A stretch of 16,629 bases of DNA. Source: an uncultured Clostridia bacterium. Its GTDB lineage: Bacteria > Bacillota > Clostridia > Christensenellales > Aristaeellaceae. Each line of letters opens with the position of its first letter. Position 1 is the first letter of the stretch. The translations under genes were made by a program, and so were the position numbers. Shown here piece by piece: positions 6,582 through 14,324 of the stretch. The stretch is from positions 1 to 16,629 of the forward strand of contig CAMOUF010000098.1 in NCBI GenBank assembly GCA_946626395.1. Reading direction: 5' to 3'. The notes under the pieces are model-generated. The model had not been told where the DNA came from and ran no database searches. It was given only the letters and a program-made list of their open reading frames with translations.

Positions 6582-9500
6582 TTACTTCACAACCACCAGG
6601 AAGGACTGGGTGATGGTGAGCACTTCGCTGGGGCTGAGCCAGATGCCCGCCATAGCGGAGCAGATGGGCACATTGGCCACCACGGTGATCACATATTCGC
6701 CAGCCTCGGTGGGCGTGCCAGCCAGCTTGATGCCGGTGACCACTTCAAAGGGCTTATTGGTGCGCAGGCCGTGAGCGATGCCGGTGATGGGCTCGGCGGT
6801 CAGGCCAGCGGGCAGGTCGCCTTCGATGGCGTAGGTCACTTCAAACTTTTCTTCCGCTTCGGCATAGGGGATGGTGGTGCCGTCGGCGTGGGTCTTTTCT
6901 TCGTCGCGCAGGTAATTCTTGCCCTGCTTGCCGTAGTAGTTGGTCACCTGCATGGGAGAGAAGCCGCCCATATCCAGGAAGGCCTGGTAAGCATAGGGTT
7001 CGGAATCAATGACCAGCTCGGCGGCGGCGTCCTTGGTGAGCTCGATGACGGGATATTCGCCCTCGGCGCCCATCTGCTTTTCGCCGTTCACCTGGATGGG
7101 AGACACCACGTCGATGGTCAGCTTCACATTGTTGACCGCGATGTAGCCGTCGCATTCCATATTCACCATGACTTCATAGGTGCCCATGGCGGGATAATCG
7201 CCGTACACAGCGCTGGGAGAGGGAGAGCCGAACACTTCGCGCATTTCGGTGCCGGTCTGGGGATGGTCATAGCTGACCACGAAGCCGCTCACGTCGATGC
7301 CGGGGATGGGCTCCTGACCTTCAGCCAGGGTGACGGTGAAGTCGCTGGTATCGGGGCAGGTGATTTCCGCCTGGTTCTTCACGCCGTAGAACACGGTGGC
7401 GTGGAGGGCGTAGGAGGAAGCGAAGTTCTTGTACTTATTGGAGTTCACGAAGGACTGCTGCAGGCGCTGGGCGCTCTTGCGCACGTTGTAGTAATGGGTG
7501 GGAGAGAGGAACATATCATCGCCGTCTTCGGTGGGCACCTTCACCAGGCCCTTGCCGTCGCGGGCGGCAGCGTCCCATTCGCCCAGGGTGAGGTAGGTCT
7601 TGAAGGCCGCGTCGCTGCCCATCAGCACGTCGTCGCCGGCGCGCATCATCAGGTCGACGGACACGAAGTCTTTGGCCCAGGCGTCATCGATGGTGGAGCC
7701 ATGGAAGCCCCATTCATCGCGCAGCAGGGATTCATGGACGGCCCAGTTGTTGGAGTTGACCACGTAGCCCACGCGGTTGAAGGAGGTCATCATGCCGGTG
7801 GTGTGGCCGTACTTGACCATCCACTCGAAGGAGCGCAGATAAATTTCACGGAACACCTGCTCGGTGGCGAAGGTGCACACGCCGCCGAAGTCAGCGCGGT
7901 TGTGCTCCTGCACGTTGGCGAAGAAGTGCTTGGCATAGCAGCCGATGCCCTTCTGCTGCACGGCGTCCACGATGATGGAAGCCATCTGGGCGGTGAGGAA
8001 CGGGTCTTCGGAGTAGTATTCAAACACACGGCCGTTGAAGGGGCTGCGATGGATGTTGGTGCCGGGGCCGCGCCAGGCCACAAGGCCCTTGAACAGCGCC
8101 TGGTTGCCGTACAGGTCGCCCTGTTCCTTCACCAGCTTCTTATCGAAGGTAGCCGCCGCGATGGGGGTGGACTGCCAGCAGGTGCCGCCGAACTGCACGG
8201 GGCCGTCCTGGCCGCCTTCGCCGCCCAGCACCAGAGCGGTCAATTCGTCCCAGGTCAGGCTGTTCATGTATTCGTCCCACTTCTTAGATACTTCATCGGT
8301 AGCGGCGGTAGCCACGCCGTCTTCCACGGTGGGTTCGGTGTACACCAGGCCCGCCACGTCGGCCAGGGTCACGTCGGTGGGAGCGCCCTGGGTCCAGCCT
8401 TCGGGCACTTCGGACACGTACCAGGGCTGGCCTTCTTCGTCGTTGTAGGGATAGTAGGTTTCTTCAGCGTCCAGCACGGCGGCTTCCCAATCGGCCATCA
8501 CGCGCTCTTCCTTGGTCTGGGCCTTGGGCTGGGTGAGGCCCTCGCCGCGGGTGATCATGTTGTCCAGCAGGTCCTCGCGGGTGGTGTCGAAATCATCCAC
8601 GAACACGGGCACGATTTCCGCGCCGGTGACCAGGTCGGTCTTGCACAGGATGCCTTCGGCCACGTTGAACTTGGCTTCCAGCACGCAGTCATGGCTGTTG
8701 CGGCGGGCGGAGAGGATGTATTCGCCCGCTTCCAGCTCGTAGCCTTCAAAGCCGTTTTCGTTGGCGTCGTTCCAGTCGAAGGAAGCCATATCCTGGGCGG
8801 TCATGCTCAGGGTGAGGGTTTCGCTTTCGCCGGGCTGCAGCAGGCCGGTCTTGCCGAAGTCCACCAGCACCACATGGGCCTTTTCAATGCCGCCCGCGGT
8901 ATAGGGGGTGGTGGCGTACAGCTGCACAACGTCCTTGCCGGCCACCTTGCCGGTGTTGGTGACCTTCACGGCCACGCTCAGGCGCTGGTTGGGGGCGGTG
9001 ATGGCGGCGTCGGAGGCATTCACCAGTTCCCAATCGAAGGTGGTGTAGCTCAGGCCGAAGCCGAAGGGATACATAACCGCTTCTTGATACCATTTATCGC
9101 CGCTGCCGGCTTCCTGGGCGTTCATATCGGCGGCCTTGGTTTCATAGTAGCGATAGCCGAAGTAGATGCCTTCGCGGAATTCCACGTCGGAATACACGGA
9201 ATCGCTGCCGTCGGGATAGGTGAGCCAGGGAGACATGCGTTCGCCGTTTTCATCCTTGACCTGGCTCATATCGCCGAAGTTGGTCCAGGTGGGGTCGTTC
9301 TTGAAGTTGGCATACCACAGGTCAGGGGTGTGGCCGGAGGGGTTCACCTTGCCGGTGATGATTTCCGCCGCGGCCTTGGTGCCCTGGTCGCCCACGCCGC
9401 CGACCCACAGGATGGCGTCCACGCCGTATTCGGTGTCCACGGGAGCGTTCAGCTCAGGGATTTCCATGATCATGGAGGAGTTGATCAGCACAACGACCTT

Positions 9501-10187
9501 CTTGAAGTTTTCCTTGGCCAGCTTGATCACAGCGTGCTCGTTGTCATCCAGCTGCAGGTAATGGTCGTCGGGGTTGCTGTGGCCTTCCACGTTGTTGGTC
9601 TTGGTGTCCATGTTCTCACGGCCGAAGCGGCTGATCACCACGAACGCCACGTCGTCATAGGCCGCGAAGGTGCTGGTGACGGACTTGCTGTAATACTTCA
9701 TGTCCGGCTCCAGCAGCTTGCCGGAATCGTTGGCGTCGTTCTGGCCGCCCTGCACGGCGAAAATGCTTTCATACAGCGCCCGTGTCTTGGGGTTGATATG
9801 GAAGCCTTCGCTCTCAAAGCCCTCGAACCAGTTCATCTTGTAGCTGGTGCCGCTGGCCGCGCCGGAGCCGCCGCCGGACCGGACGAAGTCCACCGAGCCG
9901 ATGCCCAGGAAGGTGACTTCGCGTTCGTCCGCCTTCAGGGGCAGGGCGCCGTTTTCGTTCTTGAGCAGCACCTGGCCCTCTTCCACCATTTGCAGGTGGA
10001 CGCGGTTGCCCGCCGCCAGGGCTTCATCCAGGGTGCTGTAGTCCGTGTAGAAGTGGCCCCGGGCATCCAGCGCGCCGGAGACCGTGCCGGTGGCTTCCAC
10101 ATAGGTGGTGGGCAGCGCTTCCGCCAGGGCGGGCACGCAGCTGAGCACCATGCAGAGCGCCAGCATCAGAGACAACAGTTTTTTCAT
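6582..10187 (-). CDS. Secreted circularly permuted GH3 glycosidase with Ig-like C-terminus
   Basis: A 1201-aa exported paralogue of the GH3 enzyme at 2015-4945, with the same reversed order: sandwich domain (~55-385), Fn3-like domain (~385-510), linker, TIM-barrel (~640-915). A signal peptide (1-22, PALA then EA) replaces the N-terminal membrane anchor. The acid/base candidate is E191 (FGRENMD) and the aligned nucleophile D835 (GFHGSTIDDAW); KHF (753-755) and YYSEDPF are kept, so it should be active. An extra C-terminal ~265 aa (935-1201) is beta-rich; LPAGLT...GTPTEAGEYVITV (1125-1169) resembles a He_PIG/putative Ig domain. No membrane anchor or sorting signal is seen at the C-terminus. AAAGGAGAG lies 8 nt before the ATG. 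Likely an extracellular beta-glycosidase; exact sugar unknown. Confidence 0.88.
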   Translation of the reverse strand: MKKLLSLMLALCMVLSCVPALAEALPTTYVEATGTVSGALDARGHFYTDYSTLDEALAAGNRVHLQMVEEGQVLLKNENGALPLKADEREVTFLGIGSVDFVRSGGGSGAASGTSYKMNWFEGFESEGFHINPKTRALYESIFAVQGGQNDANDSGKLLEPDMKYYSKSVTSTFAAYDDVAFVVISRFGRENMDTKTNNVEGHSNPDDHYLQLDDNEHAVIKLAKENFKKVVVLINSSMIMEIPELNAPVDTEYGVDAILWVGGVGDQGTKAAAEIITGKVNPSGHTPDLWYANFKNDPTWTNFGDMSQVKDENGERMSPWLTYPDGSDSVYSDVEFREGIYFGYRYYETKAADMNAQEAGSGDKWYQEAVMYPFGFGLSYTTFDWELVNASDAAITAPNQRLSVAVKVTNTGKVAGKDVVQLYATTPYTAGGIEKAHVVLVDFGKTGLLQPGESETLTLSMTAQDMASFDWNDANENGFEGYELEAGEYILSARRNSHDCVLEAKFNVAEGILCKTDLVTGAEIVPVFVDDFDTTREDLLDNMITRGEGLTQPKAQTKEERVMADWEAAVLDAEETYYPYNDEEGQPWYVSEVPEGWTQGAPTDVTLADVAGLVYTEPTVEDGVATAATDEVSKKWDEYMNSLTWDELTALVLGGEGGQDGPVQFGGTCWQSTPIAAATFDKKLVKEQGDLYGNQALFKGLVAWRGPGTNIHRSPFNGRVFEYYSEDPFLTAQMASIIVDAVQQKGIGCYAKHFFANVQEHNRADFGGVCTFATEQVFREIYLRSFEWMVKYGHTTGMMTSFNRVGYVVNSNNWAVHESLLRDEWGFHGSTIDDAWAKDFVSVDLMMRAGDDVLMGSDAAFKTYLTLGEWDAAARDGKGLVKVPTEDGDDMFLSPTHYYNVRKSAQRLQQSFVNSNKYKNFASSYALHATVFYGVKNQAEITCPDTSDFTVTLAEGQEPIPGIDVSGFVVSYDHPQTGTEMREVFGSPSPSAVYGDYPAMGTYEVMVNMECDGYIAVNNVKLTIDVVSPIQVNGEKQMGAEGEYPVIELTKDAAAELVIDSEPYAYQAFLDMGGFSPMQVTNYYGKQGKNYLRDEEKTHADGTTIPYAEAEEKFEVTYAIEGDLPAGLTAEPITGIAHGLRTNKPFEVVTGIKLAGTPTEAGEYVITVVANVPICSAMAGIWLSPSEVLTITQSFLVVVK

Positions 10188-10210
10188 GGGTTGTTCTCTC
10201 CTTTTAGATT

Positions 10211-10256
10211 ATTTTCATCCCGCCCTCCCAGGGACGGGGAATGAACGAATGAAAAT
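10211..10256. other. Imperfect hairpin in the GH43-GH3 spacer
   Basis: TTCAT (10214-10218) can pair with ATGAA (10241-10245), enclosing CCCGCCC facing GGGACGGGG with a few bulges; alternatively ATTTTCAT (10211) pairs with ATGAAAAT (10249). There is no T tract on the minus strand. It may set relative expression of the two genes or be chance in GC-rich DNA. Confidence 0.35.
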
Positions 10257-10278
10257 GAGTTTTCACGCTCGCCAGCGC

Positions 10279-11715
10279 TTATGCGAGCTCAAAGGCGTAA
10301 AAATCCAGTGCCCCTTCGCCCAGGAAGCGGAAATACAGGGGCTTCACGCCGTTTTCCAGTTTCAGCTTCCCGCTTTGCCAGACGCGTCCGCCGGTGGAGG
10401 ACACGGGAATCTCCGCAGCCACAGCCTTGAAATCCGGGGTATCGCTGACCTGCATGGTCCCCTTGCACTGGCCGCCCACGCTGACCCGCAGGCACTGGGC
10501 GCTGCGGATATCGAAATACTTGAACCCCGCCACGGCCCCGTCCCGCATGTTGGCGATATACTGCACGGCGGAGTGATCGTCGTCCTTTTTATCCTGGGTG
10601 AAATAGGGATGGGCTTTCTTATCGAATTTTTTGTCGTACCGGGCGGTGCCCTGTCTGCTCCACAAGTTGCAGGCGATGCGGGCGGGATACTCCCCCACGC
10701 CCTTCAGCGGCCCGCCGTTGAGTCCGCAGGAGGTGACCTCCGCCTGCCGGAATCCGCCGTTTTCCGTGCGCTTCAGCTTTTCCGCGCAGGCCTGGCGGGA
10801 ATAGGAATGCTGATTGGTCTGGCGATGATAGAAAATGTACCAATCGCCGTTCAGGTTCGCCATGCCGCCGTGGGTGTTGCCCAGGTAATTCAGGGCATGG
10901 GCTTCATCGGCGTTCCCGTTCAGATACAGATCGCCCTGATCCACCAAGGTGCCGCCGTACCGGAAAGCGCCGTCGGGCCGGTCGCTGACCGCGTAGCAGA
11001 GCTCATGGTTATTGGCGCTGGAATACACGAACACATATTTCCCGTCGATCTTCCGGATGGAGGACGCCTCGAAAAACTCGTGGCCTTTGAATTCCTCCGG
11101 CGGGCAGTTGCCCTTCCGGGGGAAAAGCAGCTTGGGCTCCTGGATGATGGTCACCATGTCGCTGTCCAGCCCCATCACCACGCCGCCGCTGTTTTTCAGG
11201 TTCCGGAACCGGCTCAGGATGGGCGGCACCTTGGTAGCAAACCCGGAATACAGCCACACCCGCCCGTCGTCGTCGGTGAGCACGCCGGGGTCAAAAGGAA
11301 ATTCGTCGCCCTTCCGGCTGCCGAATTTGGTGCCGTCCTTGTAATGGACGTGGCCCAGGAACTGGTATTTGCCATCCGGCGTATCGCACACCGCCACGCC
11401 GATGGCGCCCATGAAATCAAAAGCGTAATACAGGTAAAACCTGCCGTCCGGCCCCTGCGTCACATCCGGGGCAAACAGCAGCCGCAGGCCCGTTATGTTC
11501 ATTGGGTCCTGCTTTTTGCTGAAAATCACCGGGGAGCAGCGCCACTGGCTCAAATCATTCAGCGGCGCGGACCAGCACACATAATCGTTCACGCAGAAAA
11601 TCGGCGCGTTGAATCTGTCATGGGAGCCGTACACATACACCCGGTCGCCATATACGTGAGGCTCGCCGTCAGGAATGTATTCCCAGGATGGGAGGTAAGG
11701 ATTGAATACCTGCAT
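10279..11715 (-). CDS. Cytoplasmic GH43 family glycosidase with C-terminal CBM6-like domain
   Basis: A 478-aa protein of the five-bladed beta-propeller GH43 family (arabinofuranosidases, xylosidases and relatives). It opens with NPYLPSWEYIPDGEPHVY and VYVYGSHD. The expected three acidic residues are visible: base D16 (IPDGEPH), pKa-modulating D142 (FDPGVLTDDDG) and acid E216 (FFEASSIRK). APDV at 82-85 is also typical. Residues ~385-478 form a separate beta-rich domain (GFKYFDIRSAQCLRVSV ... PLYFRF) like a CBM6-type sandwich. No signal peptide is present, so it should act on imported oligosaccharides. AGGAGG lies 7 nt before the ATG and a strong promoter lies ~36 nt upstream of it, so this is probably the first gene of the GH43-GH3-CBM-GH3 cluster. 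Substrate cannot be read from sequence. Confidence 0.87.
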   Translation of the reverse strand: MQVFNPYLPSWEYIPDGEPHVYGDRVYVYGSHDRFNAPIFCVNDYVCWSAPLNDLSQWRCSPVIFSKKQDPMNITGLRLLFAPDVTQGPDGRFYLYYAFDFMGAIGVAVCDTPDGKYQFLGHVHYKDGTKFGSRKGDEFPFDPGVLTDDDGRVWLYSGFATKVPPILSRFRNLKNSGGVVMGLDSDMVTIIQEPKLLFPRKGNCPPEEFKGHEFFEASSIRKIDGKYVFVYSSANNHELCYAVSDRPDGAFRYGGTLVDQGDLYLNGNADEAHALNYLGNTHGGMANLNGDWYIFYHRQTNQHSYSRQACAEKLKRTENGGFRQAEVTSCGLNGGPLKGVGEYPARIACNLWSRQGTARYDKKFDKKAHPYFTQDKKDDDHSAVQYIANMRDGAVAGFKYFDIRSAQCLRVSVGGQCKGTMQVSDTPDFKAVAAEIPVSSTGGRVWQSGKLKLENGVKPLYFRFLGEGALDFYAFELA

Positions 11716-11750
11716 AGCCGCGCCTCCTCTTGTCAGAATTGGTTAATCAT

Positions 11751-11779
11751 AGTATATTTCCATCCATGATCGTTTTCAA
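11751..11779 (-). promoter_or_regulatory. Sigma-A-type promoter of the glycosidase cluster
   Basis: TTGAAA (11779-11774) and TATACT (11756-11751) are separated by 17 nt on the minus strand, each matching the consensus at 4-5 of 6 positions. It faces the GH43 gene and lies after the terminator of the kinase operon. I found no equally good promoter in the three downstream spacers, which favours one long transcript. Confidence 0.75.
11765..11779 (-). promoter_or_regulatory. Possible CcpA (cre) or LacI-family operator half overlapping the -35
   Basis: The minus-strand 15-mer TTGAAAACGATCATG fits the cre consensus WTGNAANCGNWNNCW at every position except the last C and W. The second half is weak. 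The position over the -35 box of a glycosidase operon makes catabolite repression plausible, but a single imperfect site is not proof. Confidence 0.3.
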
Positions 11780-11840
11780 GCGCCGCAACTTCTTTGGTAT
11801 GATTGACAACTTTTTTTGCATTTCCGGTCAAATTGCAGCC

Positions 11841-11867
11841 AAAAAAGAAGGCCCCGTCATGGAGCCC
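11841..11867 (-). terminator. Intrinsic terminator of the regulator-kinase operon
   Basis: On the minus strand GGCTCC (11866-11861) pairs with GGGGCC (11855-11850) around a 5-nt loop, with one G-U pair, followed directly by TTCTTTTTT (11849-11841). This is a standard hairpin plus T-tract. It lies ~220 nt after the kinase stop, and element B fills most of the gap. Confidence 0.7.
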
Positions 11868-11889
11868 TGCTCATGTATACATCACTTTA

Positions 11890-12069
11890 GCGAATAGGCA
11901 ATAAGCATTAGGCAATAGAAAGAGAGCTCAGAGCGAAGAGTTCAGAGTTCAGAGATTTTTGCCGTTCCAAGTCTGGATGCGTTGTTTGTGTCCGTCTATA
12001 TTCTCTGTACTCTGAAACCTGCACACTGCACTCTTTCTACTATTGCCTATTGCCTAATGCCTATTGCCT
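11890..12069. repeat. Heptamer-built inverted repeat (element B), possible miniature element
   Basis: The 372 bp between GH43 and the kinase hold no gene. Besides the GH43 promoter and a terminator they hold this element. Its ends are inverted: 11896-11918 and 12047-12069 match at 22 of 23 positions. The right end is four tandem 7-mers (TATTGCC, TATTGCC, TAATGCC, TATTGCC; 12041-12068); the left end is GCGAATA, GGCAATA, AGCATTA, GGCAATA (11890-11917). Next inward both arms carry GAAAGAG or its complement, then a second 7-bp series of the GAGTTCA type (11924-11958; complementary series 12003-12030). A stretch of ~44 nt (11959-12002) forms the loop. No target duplication is obvious. Confidence 0.75.
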
Positions 12070-12087
12070 GGTGATTGAAAGCGTTCA

Positions 12088-13398
12088 TTACGCTTTCGGA
12101 ACCGGCAGCATAATGGACAGCTTGAAAATGCCCTGGTCGCTTTCCAGCTGGATATCGCCCTCATAGCGCTCGGTGAGCATCCGAATGCTCTGCATCCCGA
12201 AGCCATGATAGTTTTTATCCTCCTTGCTGGTAATGGGCAGACCGTCGTCAAAGCGGATCTCGCCTTCAAAGAAGTTTTCTTCCTCAATGATCAGGCAGCC
12301 CGCCCGCATCCTCACCGACAGGGAAATGACCCTGCGCTCCGGATCGGCGATCTGGCTGACCGCTTCGATGGCGTTGTCCAGAATATTGCCGAACAGCGCG
12401 TACACATCCTCATCCGCCATAAAATCCAGCTGCCGCCCGTCGGCGATGCAGGAGAAGGTGATGCTCTTGTTCAGGCAGGCCAGGGATTTATTGCTCAGCA
12501 CCACGTCCAGCGCCGTATTCTCGGAGCGCACGGCCGCGTCGTAAATATTCACCAGGCTGCCGATTTCCTTGAGTTCCTTGCGATACCCCTTCTCACCCAG
12601 CGCCGCGATCTGGTGGCGGATGTCGTGGCATTTGATGTTGATGGCGTCGTGAATCGCCTTGTCCTGGGCAAACCGCGCCTGCTCACTGTGCAGCAGCTGG
12701 GCCGCGATTTCCGCCCGCACCGTGGAATCGGACTCCCGCAGGTGGCACATGCTCACCAGCAGCACCAGGAAGGAGGTCACCGTGGAAGCAATTCGGGTAT
12801 AGTCGATCACCGCTGAGGAAATATCTTCAACGATGGAATAGAGCCACAAATCCATCACAATATTGATCCCCACCACCACCGCCGCGATCATCACGAGAAT
12901 CTTGCTGTCCAGCCGGTCGATGTGATTGAAACGCTTATATTTCCGATTCCATACAGCGATCCTGCCGTAAAGATACAAAGCGGCGATCATGATGACGACC
13001 AGAATCACACGGTCCAGCCAGACAGGCATCTCCATGCGGTTCCGCACCACTTCCCAGCCCCGCTCGCAGGCGTGCTGCAAGCTGTAGCCCACCGTAGCCG
13101 CAAACAGGGCGGTGAAGAAATTGACCTTCGCGTAAAACATGGCCGCCAACGCGTTCAGCAAAAACAGTCCGGTATATTTGACGGTGGAGGCGATCATGAT
13201 TTGCCTGCCGGTCATGCTGGTAAAATCGGGAGAAAAAACGCACATCCAAACGCTGATGGCAAGAAAAGAAACGATCAGCCGAAGGGGCCAGTGTTTTCTT
13301 TTTTCCATTTGGCTGATCACCAGATAACAGCCCGCCATGACGGATAAAAGAATATGAAAATCATCCTGCAAATAACGAAGAATTTGTTGGCCAATCAT
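12088..13398 (-). CDS. GHKL sensor histidine kinase (AgrC/HPK10-like)
   Basis: A 436-aa membrane kinase. About six hydrophobic segments fill residues 10-220, then comes a dimerisation helix with the phosphoacceptor motif KCHDIRHQI (His258 the likely phosphorylated residue). The ATP-binding GHKL domain has an N box (FGNILDNAIEA, N338/D341/N342) and a G box (HGFGMQSI, 398-405). This layout is that of peptide-sensing AgrC-type kinases. It follows the response regulator by 12 nt, with AAGGGGGTGA about 4 nt before the ATG, so the two are one operon. No agrB, agrD or other peptide gene lies nearby, so the signal is unknown. The adjacent glycosidase cluster is a possible target but nothing in the sequence links them. 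Confidence 0.9.
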   Translation of the reverse strand: MIGQQILRYLQDDFHILLSVMAGCYLVISQMEKRKHWPLRLIVSFLAISVWMCVFSPDFTSMTGRQIMIASTVKYTGLFLLNALAAMFYAKVNFFTALFAATVGYSLQHACERGWEVVRNRMEMPVWLDRVILVVIMIAALYLYGRIAVWNRKYKRFNHIDRLDSKILVMIAAVVVGINIVMDLWLYSIVEDISSAVIDYTRIASTVTSFLVLLVSMCHLRESDSTVRAEIAAQLLHSEQARFAQDKAIHDAINIKCHDIRHQIAALGEKGYRKELKEIGSLVNIYDAAVRSENTALDVVLSNKSLACLNKSITFSCIADGRQLDFMADEDVYALFGNILDNAIEAVSQIADPERRVISLSVRMRAGCLIIEEENFFEGEIRFDDGLPITSKEDKNYHGFGMQSIRMLTERYEGDIQLESDQGIFKLSIMLPVPKA

Positions 13399-13410
13399 GT
13401 GCTCACCCCC

Positions 13411-14112
13411 TTATCCATTGATCCCATACCGGTGAAATTCTGAAAGGAATTCTTTTTTCCGCATCCGGCTGATATCAAATTCCCTGCCGTCCACCACCGC
13501 CGTGCTGCCGTTGACCCGCTGCACCCGGCGCAGGTTCACGATGGTTTGGTTATTCAATCGGAAAAATCCTGTTTGCGGCAGGATCTTTTCCACGTCCTTC
13601 AGGGTACCGTAGCCCTTGATAATATCCTGATCTGTTTTGAATTGCAAATGGTGCTCGAACACTTCCACATACAGCAGGCTGTCCGCCGCCACCCGGATAT
13701 GGTCTGTCCCGACCGTGAGCAGCATCTCCTCCTCGTCTTTCCTGCACCTGCTCAAAGCCTTGGTGAGCTTTAATTCAAGAGAAGGATAGGCCAGGGGCTT
13801 AAGGATGTAATCCAGCGCGTCCACCTCATATCCCTGTACAGCATACTGCGCCAGGGAGGTCAGGAAAATCAGAATCACCGCCTGATCCATTTCCCGCAGC
13901 TTCCGGGCCGCCCGCATCCCATCCATGCCGCCCATGCGAATATCCATAAAGATGATATCATGCTGGCTCTGATAATTCGTTAAAAATACCTCGGCGCTGT
14001 CATACCGCCGGATCTCAAAATTCACATTTCTTTCTTGTCCGTATCGATTCAAGTATTCTTTTGCCCGCAGATAATCTTGCTCTTCGTCTTCCACAATGGC
14101 AATCCGGTACAC
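13411..14112 (-). CDS. LytTR-family response regulator (AgrA/LytR type)
   Basis: A 233-aa regulator. The receiver domain (1-120) carries the acidic pair in VEDEE (D9/E10), phosphoacceptor D57 (FMDIRM), T85 (FLTS) and K105 (LKP). A LytTR DNA-binding domain follows at ~130-230 (LLYVEVFEHHLQF, FFRLNNQTIVNL). These domains usually bind direct repeats near promoters. The start is a GTG at 14112, with GAGGGGG 8 nt upstream. It is the first gene of the operon with the kinase at 12088-13398, which would phosphorylate it. Full length, with all key residues present. Confidence 0.92.
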   Translation of the reverse strand: MYRIAIVEDEEQDYLRAKEYLNRYGQERNVNFEIRRYDSAEVFLTNYQSQHDIIFMDIRMGGMDGMRAARKLREMDQAVILIFLTSLAQYAVQGYEVDALDYILKPLAYPSLELKLTKALSRCRKDEEEMLLTVGTDHIRVAADSLLYVEVFEHHLQFKTDQDIIKGYGTLKDVEKILPQTGFFRLNNQTIVNLRRVQRVNGSTAVVDGREFDISRMRKKEFLSEFHRYGING

Positions 14113-14144
14113 GATTCTTTCCCCCTCGTTGCCAGAATTCCGGA

Positions 14145-14173
14145 ATCATACTTAAAAAACACATCACACTGAA
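14145..14173 (-). promoter_or_regulatory. Candidate promoter of the regulator-kinase operon with adjacent palindrome
   Basis: TATGAT (14150-14145) has a 5 of 6 match to the -10 box. The only candidate -35 at 17 nt, TTCAGT (14173-14168), is weak. The perfect palindrome ATTCCGGAAT (14137-14146) overlaps the end of the -10 box, where a repressor or the regulator itself could bind. A weak -35 would suit a promoter needing an activator. Confidence 0.35.
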
Positions 14174-14199
14174 CCATGATCCTGTCTATTTCCATCATA

Positions 14200-14250
14200 T
14201 TACCGTCCGTCTTTTCTCTTTTTCAGGTGCTGTTTTTTCTGCCGGGGCAT
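14200..14250 (-). pseudogene. N-terminal stub of a clostridial tyrosine integrase
   Basis: GGAGGTGAGCAAC precedes an ATG that opens a 16-codon frame, MPRQKKQHLKKRKDGR, then TAA. From memory, site-specific integrases of clostridial phages and ICEs start with almost this sequence (MPRxKKQHLKxRxDGRY) and continue as the arm-binding domain. Here the frame stops exactly where Tyr is expected and I find no integrase continuation in the remaining ~90 nt before the regulator. It is therefore read as the remnant of a deleted or decayed integrase. The intact ribosome site would still allow synthesis of the basic 16-mer. Confidence 0.6.
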
Positions 14251-14280
14251 GTTGCTCACCTCCATCATTACGCTGTATTC

Positions 14281-14306
14281 AAAAGCCGCTCTGAACAGCG
14301 GCTTTT
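14281..14306. terminator. Bidirectional terminator after the antitoxin gene
   Basis: AAAAGCCGCT (14281-14290), a 6-nt loop and AGCGGCTTTT (14297-14306) form a perfect 10-bp stem whose ends supply T runs on both strands. It lies 18 nt after the antitoxin stop and before the integrase stub, closing the toxin-antitoxin operon. Confidence 0.75.
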
Positions 14307-14324
14307 AACATTTGTTCTGGTTCT

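Noticed and set aside
10122..10187. Lipoprotein signal (VLSC) in the secreted GH3
   Set aside because: Leu at -2 and Ser at -1 make a poor lipobox, and a normal signal peptidase I site (PALA then EA) follows.
5187..10244. Plus-strand open frame of 1685 codons across the GH3 and CBM-like genes
   Set aside because: It is the antisense of two clear genes plus their spacer. The translation is low-complexity (Gly, His, Val, Ala) with no domain; the lack of stops follows from GC-rich codon use on the other strand.
10105..11769. Plus-strand open frame of 554 codons
   Set aside because: Antisense of the GH43 gene, whose catalytic residues, ribosome site and promoter are clear.
12041..12068. CRISPR-like repeats
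   Set aside because: The units are only 7 bp, contiguous, without spacers, and part of a palindrome; no cas genes are present.
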